The notes under the pieces: model-generated | Databases searched by the model: none | What the model saw: the letters and a program-made list of their open reading frames with translations, nothing else | What the model was told of the DNA's origin: nothing | Assembly: GCA_963812795.1 (NCBI GenBank) | Contig: CAWEWG010000016.1 | Span: 72,545 to 136,544 of the forward strand | Direction: 5' to 3' | Length of the DNA: 64,000 nt | Source of the DNA: Hyphomicrobium_A sp963812795 | GTDB lineage: Bacteria > Pseudomonadota > Alphaproteobacteria > Rhizobiales > Hyphomicrobiaceae | Shown here: piece after piece, positions 16,718 to 26,597 of the stretch | Numbering within the stretch: the first letter of the stretch is position 1 | How the letters are laid out: every line of letters starts with the position of its first letter | Made by a program: the position numbers and the translations under genes

Positions 16718-17179
16718 ATGGTCCGTTTCCGGGCTCAAATCTTCGTAGTCGCGAGCGTCTTGGCATGCGGCTGCGCGAGCAAAAACGTCGATACGCCCCC
16801 CAATCTTGTCAGCGACATTCCTCCGCCGTCGGATGGCGTCACCACGGGTGCGCTGCAGGGCTCGGGCTATCAGCTCAGCGAGGAGGAGCTGAAGTTCGAC
16901 TGCAAGAAGCTCACCGGCACGATGCAGATCCGCATTCTGCAAATGCGCGGCTACGACACCAACAAGAAAACTTCGACCGTGGCGCGCAGCTTGCAGTCGC
17001 TGACGACGCCGATTTTCGGCGGCACCAAGGAAGGCGTCGACCCGGACGGCCAGTACGTCAAAGACCGCGCCATGCTCGAAGCTTACAATCGGCAACTGGG
17101 CGTGAAGCAGTGCAAGACCTTCGACCTCGACGCCGAGCTGGCGATAAAGTCGACCGACGTCACGCCGACACCGAGATAG
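16718..17179 (+). CDS. Putative lipoprotein
   Basis: About 153 residues. The N terminus has a hydrophobic stretch ending VLAC, a plausible lipobox with Cys as the acylated residue. The mature part has conserved-looking pieces (SEEELKFDCKKLTGTMQIRI, LGVKQCKTFDLD) but no domain I recognise. ATG 16718 is preferred over GTG 16709 because AGGTG lies close before it. Confidence 0.6.
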   Translation: MVRFRAQIFVVASVLACGCASKNVDTPPNLVSDIPPPSDGVTTGALQGSGYQLSEEELKFDCKKLTGTMQIRILQMRGYDTNKKTSTVARSLQSLTTPIFGGTKEGVDPDGQYVKDRAMLEAYNRQLGVKQCKTFDLDAELAIKSTDVTPTPR

Positions 17180-17268
17180 GTCTGTTCTCACGCGGACCCT
17201 GGCAGGAGATTGCCGGCTAGACGCGCTTCTGGTGTAAACGTCGGGTTTCGACGATCATCGGAATCGCC

Positions 17269-17754
17269 ATGCCACCCCACTCCACAGAATCTGCCGATCG
17301 ACCAAGCCACATTCCGTGGCCACCCATCCTGTTGGGCGGCGGCGTCATCGCCAGCATCGCGCTCGGCTATCTGGCGCCGCTCGGCTGGCCGGGAACGGAC
17401 GATTTAGCTGCGCGCACCATTGGGCTGACGATCGGCGCCGCCGGCGTCGCGTTGCTCGTCTGGGCGATCATGACGCTGCGCCGCCACGGCACAACGGTGC
17501 TGCCCGACGTCGGTGCCACGACGCTCGTCACCGACGGCCCCTATTGGCGCTACCGCAATCCGATTTACCTCGCCGACGCCATGATCCTGCTCGGCATCGC
17601 CGAGCTGACCAAGAATACCTGGTTCGTCGTCGCGGCGGCGGCCTTCGCCGGCCTCGTCACCTGGCTCGCCATCCTCCCCGAGGAGCGACACCTCGAACGG
17701 CGGTTCGGCAAGGCCTATGTCGACTACAAGGCGAAGTCGCGCCGGTGGATTTGA
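17269..17754 (+). CDS. Isoprenylcysteine carboxyl methyltransferase-family membrane protein
   Basis: 161 residues with about four spans. The C-terminal signature of the ICMT/PEMT family is present: TDGPYWRYRNPIYLADAM, then LPEERHLERRFGKAYVDYKAKSRRWI, the SAM-binding RHP-like and E-E region. Bacterial members methylate unknown small or lipid substrates in the inner membrane. The gene ends 10 bases before the next start, suggesting co-transcription. Confidence 0.8.
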   Translation: MPPHSTESADRPSHIPWPPILLGGGVIASIALGYLAPLGWPGTDDLAARTIGLTIGAAGVALLVWAIMTLRRHGTTVLPDVGATTLVTDGPYWRYRNPIYLADAMILLGIAELTKNTWFVVAAAAFAGLVTWLAILPEERHLERRFGKAYVDYKAKSRRWI

Positions 17755-17764
17755 GGATCCGGTG

Positions 17765-18470
17765 ATGGCCACCGATTTCGGCGAGAAAGAACGCGCCTTC
17801 ATCGACGGCCTGAAGGAGAACACGGGTCGCGATCTCTCCGAGTGGATGCAGGAGATCGCCGCCTCCGGCCACGTGCAGCGCAACGACATCATCGACTGGC
17901 TGCGCCACAAGGGGCTCATGTTCTCGCGGGCATCGTGGCTGGAGCGCATCCACCACAACGGCGGTAAGCCGATTTACGCCGATGCGCCGAAGGATGCCCC
18001 GCGATCGCGTCCGCGGCGCCGCCGCGAGGGCGTACTGGTCGCCCCGCTACCGGTTGCTTCGCCTGCCGCCGAGCCGCCGGCGCCCGTAGCGCCACCACCG
18101 GCTTCGGTACCGGCGCCGGTCGGCGATGTCGACGCCCTGCTCGCCAAGGCCAAGGCATATCGCCCGCTGGCGCAACACGTGCTGGCGCAGATCAAGTCGG
18201 TGCGGCCCGCCGCCAATTTCACGGCGCGCGAAAGCGCCATCGCCATTGGCGACCCGAACGTGTTCGCCGCGCTCGGCATTTCCGCCAAGGAGCTGCGGCT
18301 GCACCTAGCGCTTGGTGAGCATCCTTTTGACGAGGTGCGTCAGAAAAGGACAGGCCGGTGGCGGTCTTGGCAAGGGCGAGGCGCTTACCCACATGCTGGT
18401 GCTGACGGACGCGCGCCAGATCGACCAGCGCTTGTTGGAACTCGTCGCTCTTGCCAAGGCCATCGGCTGA
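17765..18470 (+). CDS. DUF4287/DUF5655-like protein, frameshifted
   Basis: The N-terminal domain (ENTGRDLSEWMQEIAASG, NDIIDWLRHKGL) is helical and resembles DUF4287. A Pro/Ala linker follows, then a C-terminal alpha/beta domain resembling DUF5655 (AIAIGDPNVFAALGISAKELRLHLALG). After DEVRQK the frame breaks at an AAAA run (18344-18347). Deleting one A continues into GGGLGKGEALTHMLVLTDARQ and ends with the stop at 18468, a 234-residue protein. Function unknown; domain assignment is from memory and moderate at best. Confidence 0.55.
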
Positions 18471-18535
18471 GCACGAAACATCGAATAGCCTGAATTCTGC
18501 GGCTCCGTGCGGCCTGTGTTTTGGAGGCTTTGGTC

Positions 18536-19906
18536 ATGGCTGCCGACGTTTGTTGGCCTACCGCCGCGCTGGCTTTTGCCGCGCTTTTCGCTTCATCGAT
18601 TTCCGCCAGCGCCCAGGGCGCACACCGCGACGGCATTGCCGAACTGATTTCCAAGTCGGCGCGCGAGGGCAAGACCGAGAAGGTTGCCGAGACGACGCTG
18701 CCGCCGGCCAAGCCGGCCATGGTCGGCCCGCCGGCGCCCGGCACGCCACAGGCCGCACCATCGGCTGCCGCACCAGTCGAGCCGAAGGATCCGCGCGAGG
18801 GAGAGGCCGCATACGAGCAGGCGCGTCAGCTCATGCTGGCGGTCGATGCCATCCTGCAGGACACTGCCGAGCAGCGCACGCAGGCGCAGAAGCTTCCTGG
18901 CCGCGATGAGTTCATCCTCACCCCGCTGTGGACGGAGACGCGCGAGGACCGCGAGTCGCGCATCCGCAATCTGCTCAACTCTGCGCTTGGCATCGTCACC
19001 GACGTGCCGATCGTCGAGATGCAGAAAAAGGTCGAGGGCCTGCGCCAAAATATCCGCGAGATCGAAGCGAACATCGCCACGCTGAAGGAAAAGCAGATCA
19101 CGGCGCCGAAGGACGCCATGCTGCCGGGCGTGCTCAACGACACGGTGTCGAGCCTCGACAGCAACATCAAGGATGCCGAGCAGCGCATCGTCAAGAACCA
19201 GGATGAGATCGCCAAGACCAAGACGGAGATCGGCGCGGCGCTCGCCAAGTCGGGCGTCGAGCTGTCGCCCGATCAGGTTGACCTGCTGCTCGACAGCGTG
19301 CTGTCGGGTGATCTCGTGCGCCTCGTCGCCGTGTTCAATGCGGCGAAGACCATCGACGCTCAGCTCGGCAAGCTGCTCACCGCCGCAGGCGACAATATGA
19401 ACTCGGCGCGCAAGTACTTCGCCATGCACGCGGCGCTGTTCGCCATGCTGGTGCACGCGCAAAGCTCGGCCATCGACAAGATCGACACCAACTACATGCC
19501 GAAGCTCGACGCCATCCTGAAGGACATCACCAGCGCCCAGAGCAAGACGGCGAAGCTATTGCAGGGCGAGAACCGCCCCGACCAGAAGCGGGCGCTGGAA
19601 GCCAACCGCGACGCGCAGAAGGTGGCGGCCGACGCCGCCAAGGGCTACCGCCGCTATCTGCAGCAGCAGCGCGAGCAGATCGCCAAGGCGCGCAGCCGCG
19701 CCGTGCACGACCTGCGCATCGCCGACAACACTTATGAAACGGTCGAAGCCAGCTTCCAGTTGAAGAACCTGATGCGCGACAGCGCCGCCTCGTTCGAGGC
19801 CATCCAGAAGCTGGAGGCGCCGACCTTCGATCAGATTTTCAAGAACGAGGAGCTGCGGCAGGAATTCGAGAACCTCACCCGCCGCCTCGACGCGCCGTCG
19901 AGCTGA
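18536..19906 (+). CDS. Secreted coiled-coil protein of unknown function
   Basis: 456 residues with a signal peptide (about 1-26, ending SAQG), an Ala/Pro linker and a long, mostly helical body. The heptad-rich region at about 155-235 (VEGLRQNIREIEANIATLKEK) is a coiled coil, and a second helical part runs from 330 to 440. The family is not recognised. The ATG at 18536 has GGAGG 10 bases before it. It may be a periplasmic spacer or scaffold; this is inference from shape alone. Confidence 0.65.
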   Translation: MAADVCWPTAALAFAALFASSISASAQGAHRDGIAELISKSAREGKTEKVAETTLPPAKPAMVGPPAPGTPQAAPSAAAPVEPKDPREGEAAYEQARQLMLAVDAILQDTAEQRTQAQKLPGRDEFILTPLWTETREDRESRIRNLLNSALGIVTDVPIVEMQKKVEGLRQNIREIEANIATLKEKQITAPKDAMLPGVLNDTVSSLDSNIKDAEQRIVKNQDEIAKTKTEIGAALAKSGVELSPDQVDLLLDSVLSGDLVRLVAVFNAAKTIDAQLGKLLTAAGDNMNSARKYFAMHAALFAMLVHAQSSAIDKIDTNYMPKLDAILKDITSAQSKTAKLLQGENRPDQKRALEANRDAQKVAADAAKGYRRYLQQQREQIAKARSRAVHDLRIADNTYETVEASFQLKNLMRDSAASFEAIQKLEAPTFDQIFKNEELRQEFENLTRRLDAPSS

Positions 19907-19956
19907 ACGAGTGCCGGCGTACCGACAAAGCCAGCGCCGGGCCGGCTAATCGCGGT

Positions 19957-20352
19957 TCACTTCTGACCGTCCAAGGACTCAAAGCTGGCCTTGCATGGGC
20001 GTGCTTCAATCTCGCAGCGATACAAAACCTGACCCGCGACCTCTCCGATGGACACGCGGCCACAGCGCTTCGCGAAGTCCGAAGCGTGACTGAGATCGAG
20101 GAAAGTTTCGCCGTGGTAATAACGGACGCGCTCCATCCAGTCCTTTTTGGCTGCATCCAGGGCGCCCTGCTCTCCAATCCATTGGGTACCGAGCCCGCGC
20201 ACGCGATCGAGGCACGTGCGCCCCCTTTCGCGATCATCTCGCCGCTCCGACGTTGATGACTGTTCGCGGTGTTTCGAGCGATGTTTGTCGCGTGCTGCAA
20301 ACGTGTTCGTCGCCATCATCATGGCCAAAAGAAATATGAAATATCGATACAT
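19957..20352 (-). CDS. Small secreted protein with four cysteines
   Basis: 131 residues: signal peptide (1-20), a very basic hydrophilic stretch (RDKHRSKHREQSSTSERRDDRERGR), then a compact domain with cysteines in RTCLDRV, KRCGRV, YRCEIEARPC. AGGGAGG lies just before the ATG at 20352. The family is not recognised. Confidence 0.6.
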   Translation of the reverse strand: MYRYFIFLLAMMMATNTFAARDKHRSKHREQSSTSERRDDRERGRTCLDRVRGLGTQWIGEQGALDAAKKDWMERVRYYHGETFLDLSHASDFAKRCGRVSIGEVAGQVLYRCEIEARPCKASFESLDGQK

Positions 20353-20599
20353 GGCGAACCTCCCTGCTGGTTCCACGCAAGTATTCGGATCGGTAAACTA
20401 ACGGGTTCGTCGCGAAGCGCCGGATGTACAGGCGTTCTGTGCGCGGAATATCGCTACGGTGTCGCTAGAGCGATTCGGGATTCAGAACTCAAACGGCGAT
20501 AACGCCATCCTGTGTCAGATCGGCTACGATTTGGGGATAATACCCTGGTCTGACGCCCAAGATGCGCGGCATGGCCCGGTCGTCTGAGGGAAAGCAGAC

Positions 20600-21631
20600 G
20601 TGCAAAATGGCTTCGACAGGAGAACTGATCCGTTGCAGCTAAGATCGCTCCTTCTGGATATCGTCTGCATCGTCAGCCTTATCATCATCGTCGCCCTGCC
20701 GGGTTCAATCCGATCTTTTGCGGCGGAGCACATTTCCGATGTCCCGGCATGGCTGCGGGCCCATATCGGGGGCGACGATGGTCAGATCGCCCCGGTCGTA
20801 TTGCAGAGGGCTCGCGCGCTCTACCTGCGGAAAACGAGTGACGGTGCAGCTAAGAACCCCTGCTACTTCGCCATGGACGCAACCCGCCCCCACGCCTTGG
20901 GCAAGGCAGGGCGCCGGTTTTACGTCATCTGCGAAGCCGATCATTCATTTCGCGCGATTTCGTCCGGTCACGGCGGCGGTCGCCTCCTGAAAGGCATCTT
21001 GAATTTCGCCAACGGCAAACGGTGCGCACGGAACTTCAGCAATGCGATGGGTTCCAGGCTGACGACCGGCGGAGCCTACATAACGAGCGAGCAGATCACG
21101 TCCTTCAAGGGCTACTACCCCGCCTCGGGAGGAAGGCACGCGGCGCTGCTACGCTCGTTTGTGCAGTTCGACGGCGAAGGTGAAACTGCAAACGCAAGAC
21201 CGCGCGAGATTGGAGGTCACGCGGCCGTGCTGCTGAGGGGAATGTGTCTTCGCAAAAGGCCGGACAGCCCGTACGCCGACCCGAAGGGCTACGTTCCGTT
21301 CGGGACGGTGGAGAACTACTCCGACGGGCGCAGCAGCGGCTGCACCAGTTGGTCGCCGTCGGACGCCGAGCAAGTCATTCCGATGATGAAGGACAAGCCG
21401 GCGACGCTGTACATCTATCCTGAATCGACCGACATCGACGCCATCGCACTAGCGGTGAAGGCGGGCCGGTCACCGTCGGGCGACGGATTGTATTGGAACG
21501 CCTCCTGTTTGAGAGAAATCCGCTTTCCGAAGTTTTGGTCAAAGGAAGCCCTCGAACCGATCCTCGTTCGATACGAGAAGGCTCATCCGGCACCACCGCC
21601 GCGGCCAACGCCGATCTGCAGGCCGGGGTAA
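20600..21631 (+). CDS. YkuD_2-type L,D-transpeptidase-like protein
   Basis: 343 residues with an N-terminal signal-anchor (about 15-38). The core matches the murein L,D-transpeptidase catalytic domain family (YkuD_2). It has a Gly-rich start (SSGHGGGRLLKG), a threonine-rich TGGAYITSE strand, GGHAAVLL, and the nucleophile block GRSSGCTSW (about 243-251) with a cysteine in the usual S-x-G-C position. It ends in a Pro-rich tail. The GTG start at 20600 has GAGGG about 9 bases before it. The role in wall cross-linking is inferred from the family. Confidence 0.65.
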   Translation: MQNGFDRRTDPLQLRSLLLDIVCIVSLIIIVALPGSIRSFAAEHISDVPAWLRAHIGGDDGQIAPVVLQRARALYLRKTSDGAAKNPCYFAMDATRPHALGKAGRRFYVICEADHSFRAISSGHGGGRLLKGILNFANGKRCARNFSNAMGSRLTTGGAYITSEQITSFKGYYPASGGRHAALLRSFVQFDGEGETANARPREIGGHAAVLLRGMCLRKRPDSPYADPKGYVPFGTVENYSDGRSSGCTSWSPSDAEQVIPMMKDKPATLYIYPESTDIDAIALAVKAGRSPSGDGLYWNASCLREIRFPKFWSKEALEPILVRYEKAHPAPPPRPTPICRPG

Positions 21632-21823
21632 GCTCGATGCCCCATGCGGGGTCCGCGGACCGGCGTCCCCGCCCACCGCGCGACATGGAAATCTGTCGCT
21701 TCAAACTGAAAGTAAATGCACCCGAGGCCATGCACGTTATCTGAACGCTAACTCGAGTTGCACAGGAACGCGACAAACCACCCGGCCATTGCTCCACCGG
21801 TCACCCTCTCCTAGGAGCGTGTC

Positions 21824-22829
21824 ATGGCGGGCGCGGCAAACGTACGACGAGCTTCCGAAACGACGGGACTTAGCCCCACGCGACCCGTGCGCGACGCCAG
21901 CGACCTAGGCGACCGTCGGCGTTGGGCGAGCTTCCTCACCTGGGCATTTATTCTAGCTGAGATGGCGGGACGCGATGGCATTCTGCCTGCGTCCGCGCAC
22001 GCGGGTGACGAGGCGTTGGGTCGTACGGACCACGCGAGCAGCGCAACCGCACCAATCGCCAACAACCTACCGAATATAAGCGTGTCGACGGCTACTGAAG
22101 CCCCCGAGTTCGATCACCTACCAGCATGCACCGACCCTGCCGGCTTACGCAGCGACGCCGCTGTCGAGCGAGCTCGGCGAGGCGAAGATCGCGCCCATCG
22201 CCGATGGGGCTGCACACGGCGGGGGCGCGGTTGGGGGTGGCGGCTTCGGCCATCCGATGTCTGCCGACGACGCTTCCCTTGCCTCAGAAGCAAGCGATGG
22301 GGCCTTCGTGGCGTTCAATCCATCAGGCGAGCTGCTCGATCTCGGCCTCAGCCTCGATATGAACGACACCGCGCAAGGCCTCCTGGGCGGAGTTTCCGAT
22401 GTCCTGTCCAGTCTGCCATTGATCGACAGCTTGCTTGGGAACCTTGGCGACACCCTGGCTAGTTCCGCCGGCCACCTTCTACCGGCGTTGAGCCCGGCAA
22501 CGTCGCTCATCGGTCTGGACGGCGGGCATGACGATGCTCAAGGGGCAGGTGTCGGCTCGCCTGGCCAAATCAACTTCAGCTTCGGCGCACCTTCCGAATC
22601 CCCGGCGCTCGTGTCCGACTCCGGTGGGTACACCAACTACGGGATTGCGTTGAGCTTCAGTGGCTCGGATGCCGGCGCATCCCCCAGTGAAGGCTCCGCC
22701 GACGGCGACCTGACGAGCGGGCTTGACGCCTGGGCGCTCAACCATCTTGCCGGCATCGATCACAGCACGTCCGACGCGCTCCACATCGATCAGGCCGTGA
22801 TGCGCACGGCATCCGACATACTGGCATAA
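21824..22829 (+). CDS. Putative type I secretion substrate, frameshifted
   Basis: After an ATG with AGGAG 6 bases before it comes an 80-residue polar N terminus with one hydrophobic patch (FLTWAFILAEMAG). A frame break at the CCCCC run (22101-22105) follows; deleting one C joins it to a Gly-rich, acidic, Ser-rich body (GGGAVGGGGFGHP, LSFSGSDAGASPSEGS), 334 residues in all. It is acidic, has no cysteine in its body, and ends with hydrophobic residues (TASDILA), properties of type I secreted proteins. No RTX nonapeptides are visible. The exporter genes follow 3 bases later, which is the main reason for the call. Confidence 0.55.
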
Positions 22830-22832
22830 CGC

Positions 22833-24767
22833 ATGGATACACCCGGGGCGGAACCGCAATCGTTCGGAGTGTTGGCGGCGAACGCCATCGAAACGGTGAT
22901 CGCCGGGTTGCGGGAACGCGCGGCACGCCTGCGCTTCCTTCTGGGCGAGACCGCAAAACTGTGGACCGGTGCGGCACCTCACGAAGCGAGCCGAGAAGGA
23001 TCAGCACTGGCATCGCAGGGGGCCGCCGACGAGCCGCAGAATTTGGCGCCGCCACCAGCGCGGACGCCGCTGCAGGAATGGCGGGCACTGGCGCGGCGCA
23101 CGTTCATCACCGTTGCGGCATTCTCGGTATTCGTGAACCTGCTGATGCTCACGGTGCCGATCTACCTCTTCCAACTGTCCGATCGTGTGCTCACCAGCCG
23201 CAGCATCGACACCCTGTTGATGCTGTCGATCCTGGCGGTTGCTTTTCTCGCCGTGCTGTCGCTGCTCGATATCTGCCGCCGTCAGGTGCTGGGTGCGCTT
23301 GCCAACCGGCTGGAGACGATCCTCGGCGGACACCTGCTGGCGAGCGTCATCAGCATCCCGCACGCCGGCAGCGCACCTGCCGAGACTGTGCGCAGCTTGC
23401 ATCTCGTGCGCAACTTCCTGTCCAGCCCCGTCATGCTGTTGTTGTTCGACGCGCCGCTGGCGCCGCTCTATTTCGCGGCGGTCTTCCTGATCAGCCCGCA
23501 GCTGGGCGTGATCGCGCTGATCGCCGGCGTAGTGCTGGCGGCGATCGCCCTCCTCAATCAGCGTGCCACCTCTGCGCCTCTCGGCCGCGCCGGACAGCAT
23601 GCGGCACGCGCCGACGACCGTGCCGAGGCGCTAGCGCGCAACTCGCAGGTGATCAATGCGATGGGCATGCTGCAGGAGGGCATTCAGCACTGGGGCAATG
23701 AGCATGCGAACGCCCTGACCGTGCAGGGCGCCGCGCTGAACCGCAATTTCTGGATCACCGGCGTCTCAAAGTTTCTACGTCTTATCACGCAGATTCTCGT
23801 GCTCGGATGGGGCGCATTCCTGGCGCTAGAAGGTGAAATCACCGGCGGCATGATGATCGCCGCTTCGATCATTGCGAGCCGCGCATTGCAGCCGCTCGAA
23901 GGCATGATCGAAGGCTGGCGCAGCGTCATCCAGGCGCATGCCGCATACAATCGCGTCATCGCGGCGGTGGAGGCTTTCACACGTGAACCGCCGCGCCTGC
24001 AGCTGCCGCGGCCAAAGGGGCACGTGATCGCCGATCGTCTGCTGTTCATACCGCCCGGCGTCAAGGAGCCTACGCTCAATGGCGTCTCGATCGACCTTGC
24101 GCCGGGAACGTCGCTGGCCATCGTCGGGCCATCGGGCTCGGGCAAGTCGACGCTGGCCAAGTTGCTTGTCGGGTGCCTGCCGCCCACCGCGGGGCATGTG
24201 CGCCTCGACGGAACAGAGCTGCGCAATTGGGATCGTCGCCAGTTCGGTACCTTCACCGGGTATTTGCCGCAGGAGGTCGAGCTGTTTCCAGGCACGATAA
24301 GAGAGAATGTCTGCCGCATGCGCGGCGACCTGCCCGACGAGAAGGTCTACGAGGCAGCGGTCGTCGCCGGCGTGCACGACATGATCTGCCAACTCCCGCA
24401 AGGATACGAGACCGTGCTGCAGGAGGGCGGAGCGCCGCTGTCCGGCGGCCAGAAGCAGCGCATCGCCCTCGCCCGCGCGCTGTTTGGAGATCCGGCAGTT
24501 ATCGTCCTCGACGAGCCGAACTCAAATCTTGACGCCGTCGGCGAGCAGGCGTTGAGCGAGACGATGCAGCGCGCCAAGACCAAAGGCGTCACCGTCGTCG
24601 TGATCACCCAGCGACCGGCGCTGCTGAATTCCGTCGACCGGGTGCTGGTTCTGCGCAACGGCCGGCCGGAGGCCTATGGTGCACCCTCTAAAGTGCTGCA
24701 TCGCGTGGTACCGCCCAGCGCGGAGTCTCGACCGACCGCTGCCGCAAGTCAGGGAGCGCCGGCATGA
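22833..24767 (+). CDS. Type I secretion ABC permease/ATPase (PrtD/PrsD type)
   Basis: 644 residues. A non-homologous 75-residue N-terminal tail precedes six membrane spans (about 95-350) and an ATPase domain. The ATPase has Walker A GPSGSGKST (about 431), a Q-loop in LPQEVELFPGTI, the signature LSGGQKQRIALARAL (about 536) and Walker B VIVLDEPNSNLD. There is no C39 peptidase domain, so the substrate is exported uncleaved. It is the inner-membrane motor of a type I system; the adaptor gene overlaps its stop by 4 bases. Confidence 0.92.
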   Translation: MDTPGAEPQSFGVLAANAIETVIAGLRERAARLRFLLGETAKLWTGAAPHEASREGSALASQGAADEPQNLAPPPARTPLQEWRALARRTFITVAAFSVFVNLLMLTVPIYLFQLSDRVLTSRSIDTLLMLSILAVAFLAVLSLLDICRRQVLGALANRLETILGGHLLASVISIPHAGSAPAETVRSLHLVRNFLSSPVMLLLFDAPLAPLYFAAVFLISPQLGVIALIAGVVLAAIALLNQRATSAPLGRAGQHAARADDRAEALARNSQVINAMGMLQEGIQHWGNEHANALTVQGAALNRNFWITGVSKFLRLITQILVLGWGAFLALEGEITGGMMIAASIIASRALQPLEGMIEGWRSVIQAHAAYNRVIAAVEAFTREPPRLQLPRPKGHVIADRLLFIPPGVKEPTLNGVSIDLAPGTSLAIVGPSGSGKSTLAKLLVGCLPPTAGHVRLDGTELRNWDRRQFGTFTGYLPQEVELFPGTIRENVCRMRGDLPDEKVYEAAVVAGVHDMICQLPQGYETVLQEGGAPLSGGQKQRIALARALFGDPAVIVLDEPNSNLDAVGEQALSETMQRAKTKGVTVVVITQRPALLNSVDRVLVLRNGRPEAYGAPSKVLHRVVPPSAESRPTAAASQGAPA

Positions 24768-26122
24768 CCACGGCACCCACAGCGCTCGACGACTGGCAGC
24801 GGCACGTAGCGGATGGTCTACGCCGGCCGACATTGGTTGGACTGGCCATCCTGGGCGTATGGATCGGCGGCTTCGGCCTGTGGGCGGCGCTCGCCCCACT
24901 CGACGGCGCGGTCGTGGCCTCCGGCTCGTTCGTTGCCACGGGGCAGAACAAGCAGGTGCAGCACCTGGAAGGCGGCATCATTCGCGAGATGCTGGTGCGC
25001 GAAGGCGAGCGCGTGGAGGCGGGCCAGACGCTGGTACGCCTCGACGACACGCCGGCCAAGGCCAAGCTGCGGCGGCTGGTGCTGCGCGAATACCGCCTGC
25101 TCATCATGCAGGCGCGCTTGGAAGCACAGATCGACGGCAAAGACGGCTTTGCTTTGCCGGAGGCGCTCAGCACTTACACCGACGATCCCGAAGTCGCGCA
25201 GATATTTGCGAGGCAGCAGGTGGAATTGAAGGCGCGGCGGCAGAACCAGGCCGACACGGAGCAGGTGCTGCGCAAGGAAGTCGCGGCGTTGAAGGAATCG
25301 ATCGGCGGCTATGAAGCGCAGACGCAATCCGTCGAGAAGCGATTGACCCTGTTCTCCGAGGAGCTGCGTGACAAGAAGGATTTGCTCGACCGGCAGCTGG
25401 CGCGCAAGACCGAGGTCATGGCGCTGCGGCGCGCCGAGGCTGACTTGGCTGGCTCCCGCGGCGAGCTTCTGGGCCGCATCGCGGACTCGCGCGAGCGGAT
25501 CGCCCGCGCCGAACAGCAGATCTCCGAGCTACGCTCAGCGGCGATGCAGAAGGCGGTCGAGGAGCTACGCGCGACGGAGACTGAGCTTGATGACGTGCGC
25601 GAGCTGATCGGCGCGGGTCGCGACGTGCTCGAGCGCGTTGACGTGCGCGCGCCCGATCGCGGTGTCGTCGTGCGCGTGAACTACCACACGCGCGGTGCAG
25701 TGGTGGCACCTGGCGCCATCATCCTCGAGCTGCTGCCGGTCGACGACAAGCTCGTCATCGAGGGGCGCGTCAGCCCCAATGACATCTCGCATGTGCACGA
25801 TGGCCAGGAGGCGCTGGTGCGCCTGACTGCGCTAAATCAGCGTTTGACGCCGGTCATCAACGGTCGAGTGGTATACGTGTCGGCCGACGCGATCGCCGAC
25901 CAGCAATCGCAGGTGCCGGCCAGCCTCGTCCCCTTCCATCACCAGTCCTACATCGTTCGCGTGCAGCTCGACGAAACCGACGTGCACAAGAAGATCGGCG
26001 ACTTCAATCCCACCCCGGGCATGCCTGCCGACGTTTACATCAAGACCGGTGAGCGCACGTTTTTCGAGTACATGCTGCGACCCATCCTCGACAGTTTCTC
26101 GCGCGCTTTCCGCGAGCACTGA
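24764..26122 (+). CDS. Type I secretion membrane fusion protein (HlyD/PrsE family)
   Basis: 452 residues: a short cytoplasmic N terminus, one span (about 22-45), then the biotinyl-lipoyl-like half (GQNKQVQHLEGGIIREMLVREGERVEAGQ), a long coiled-coil hairpin (about 140-275) and the second beta-barrel half (VDVRAPDRGVVVRVNYHTRGAVV). It bridges the ABC exporter to an outer-membrane TolC-like channel, which is not encoded here. The start overlaps the ABC gene by ATGA, showing translational coupling. Confidence 0.9.
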   Translation: MTTAPTALDDWQRHVADGLRRPTLVGLAILGVWIGGFGLWAALAPLDGAVVASGSFVATGQNKQVQHLEGGIIREMLVREGERVEAGQTLVRLDDTPAKAKLRRLVLREYRLLIMQARLEAQIDGKDGFALPEALSTYTDDPEVAQIFARQQVELKARRQNQADTEQVLRKEVAALKESIGGYEAQTQSVEKRLTLFSEELRDKKDLLDRQLARKTEVMALRRAEADLAGSRGELLGRIADSRERIARAEQQISELRSAAMQKAVEELRATETELDDVRELIGAGRDVLERVDVRAPDRGVVVRVNYHTRGAVVAPGAIILELLPVDDKLVIEGRVSPNDISHVHDGQEALVRLTALNQRLTPVINGRVVYVSADAIADQQSQVPASLVPFHHQSYIVRVQLDETDVHKKIGDFNPTPGMPADVYIKTGERTFFEYMLRPILDSFSRAFREH

Positions 26123-26137
26123 CCAATCGGACGTGAG

Positions 26138-26590
26138 CTACCGCCGGTATTGGACGAAGGGGCTCAAGGTGGCCACGCGGTCGTAGAGGCGGCGCGCCTG
26201 CCGGTTGTCCTCTTTCGTCGCCCAATAGGTACGCGTTGCCCCGCGCTTGTCGGCTTCCTCGTAGACGGCCTTGATCAGCGCGCGCCCCGTTCCATGGTGG
26301 CGGACGTTGCGATCGACATAGAGATCTTCAAGGTAGCAATACGTCGTCGGCGACCAGGTCGAGCGGTGGAACAGCGCGTGGGCCAGGCCAATGGGGCGGT
26401 CGTTCTCGTCTACGGCAACGAGGCCGAGCAATCCGTCCTCCTGATTGAGCAACCGCTGCCAGGTGAGCGCGATGACGTCGTCCGGCACCTTCGCCTCGTA
26501 GAAATTGATGTAGCCGTGGAACAGCGCTTCCCACGCCTGGCGGTCCGCGGCTTGCAGCGGCCGGATGTTGACGTCGCTTTCGATGCTCAT
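26138..26590 (-). CDS. GNAT family N-acetyltransferase
   Basis: 150 residues with a GNAT fold. The acetyl-CoA-binding motif is LEDLYVDRNVRHHGTGRALIKAVYEEA, where R/H-x-x-G-x-G/A is recognisable, followed by a C-terminal WATKEDNRQARRLYDR helix typical of the family. It transfers acetyl from acetyl-CoA to an amine; the substrate cannot be told from sequence. It is convergent with the secretion cassette. Confidence 0.85.
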   Translation of the reverse strand: MSIESDVNIRPLQAADRQAWEALFHGYINFYEAKVPDDVIALTWQRLLNQEDGLLGLVAVDENDRPIGLAHALFHRSTWSPTTYCYLEDLYVDRNVRHHGTGRALIKAVYEEADKRGATRTYWATKEDNRQARRLYDRVATLSPFVQYRR

Positions 26591-26597
26591 GCCTGCC

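Noticed and set aside
17765..18470. Ros/MucR-type zinc-finger regulator
   Set aside because: No C2H2 cysteine/histidine pattern is present; the N-terminal helices fit a DUF4287-like domain better.
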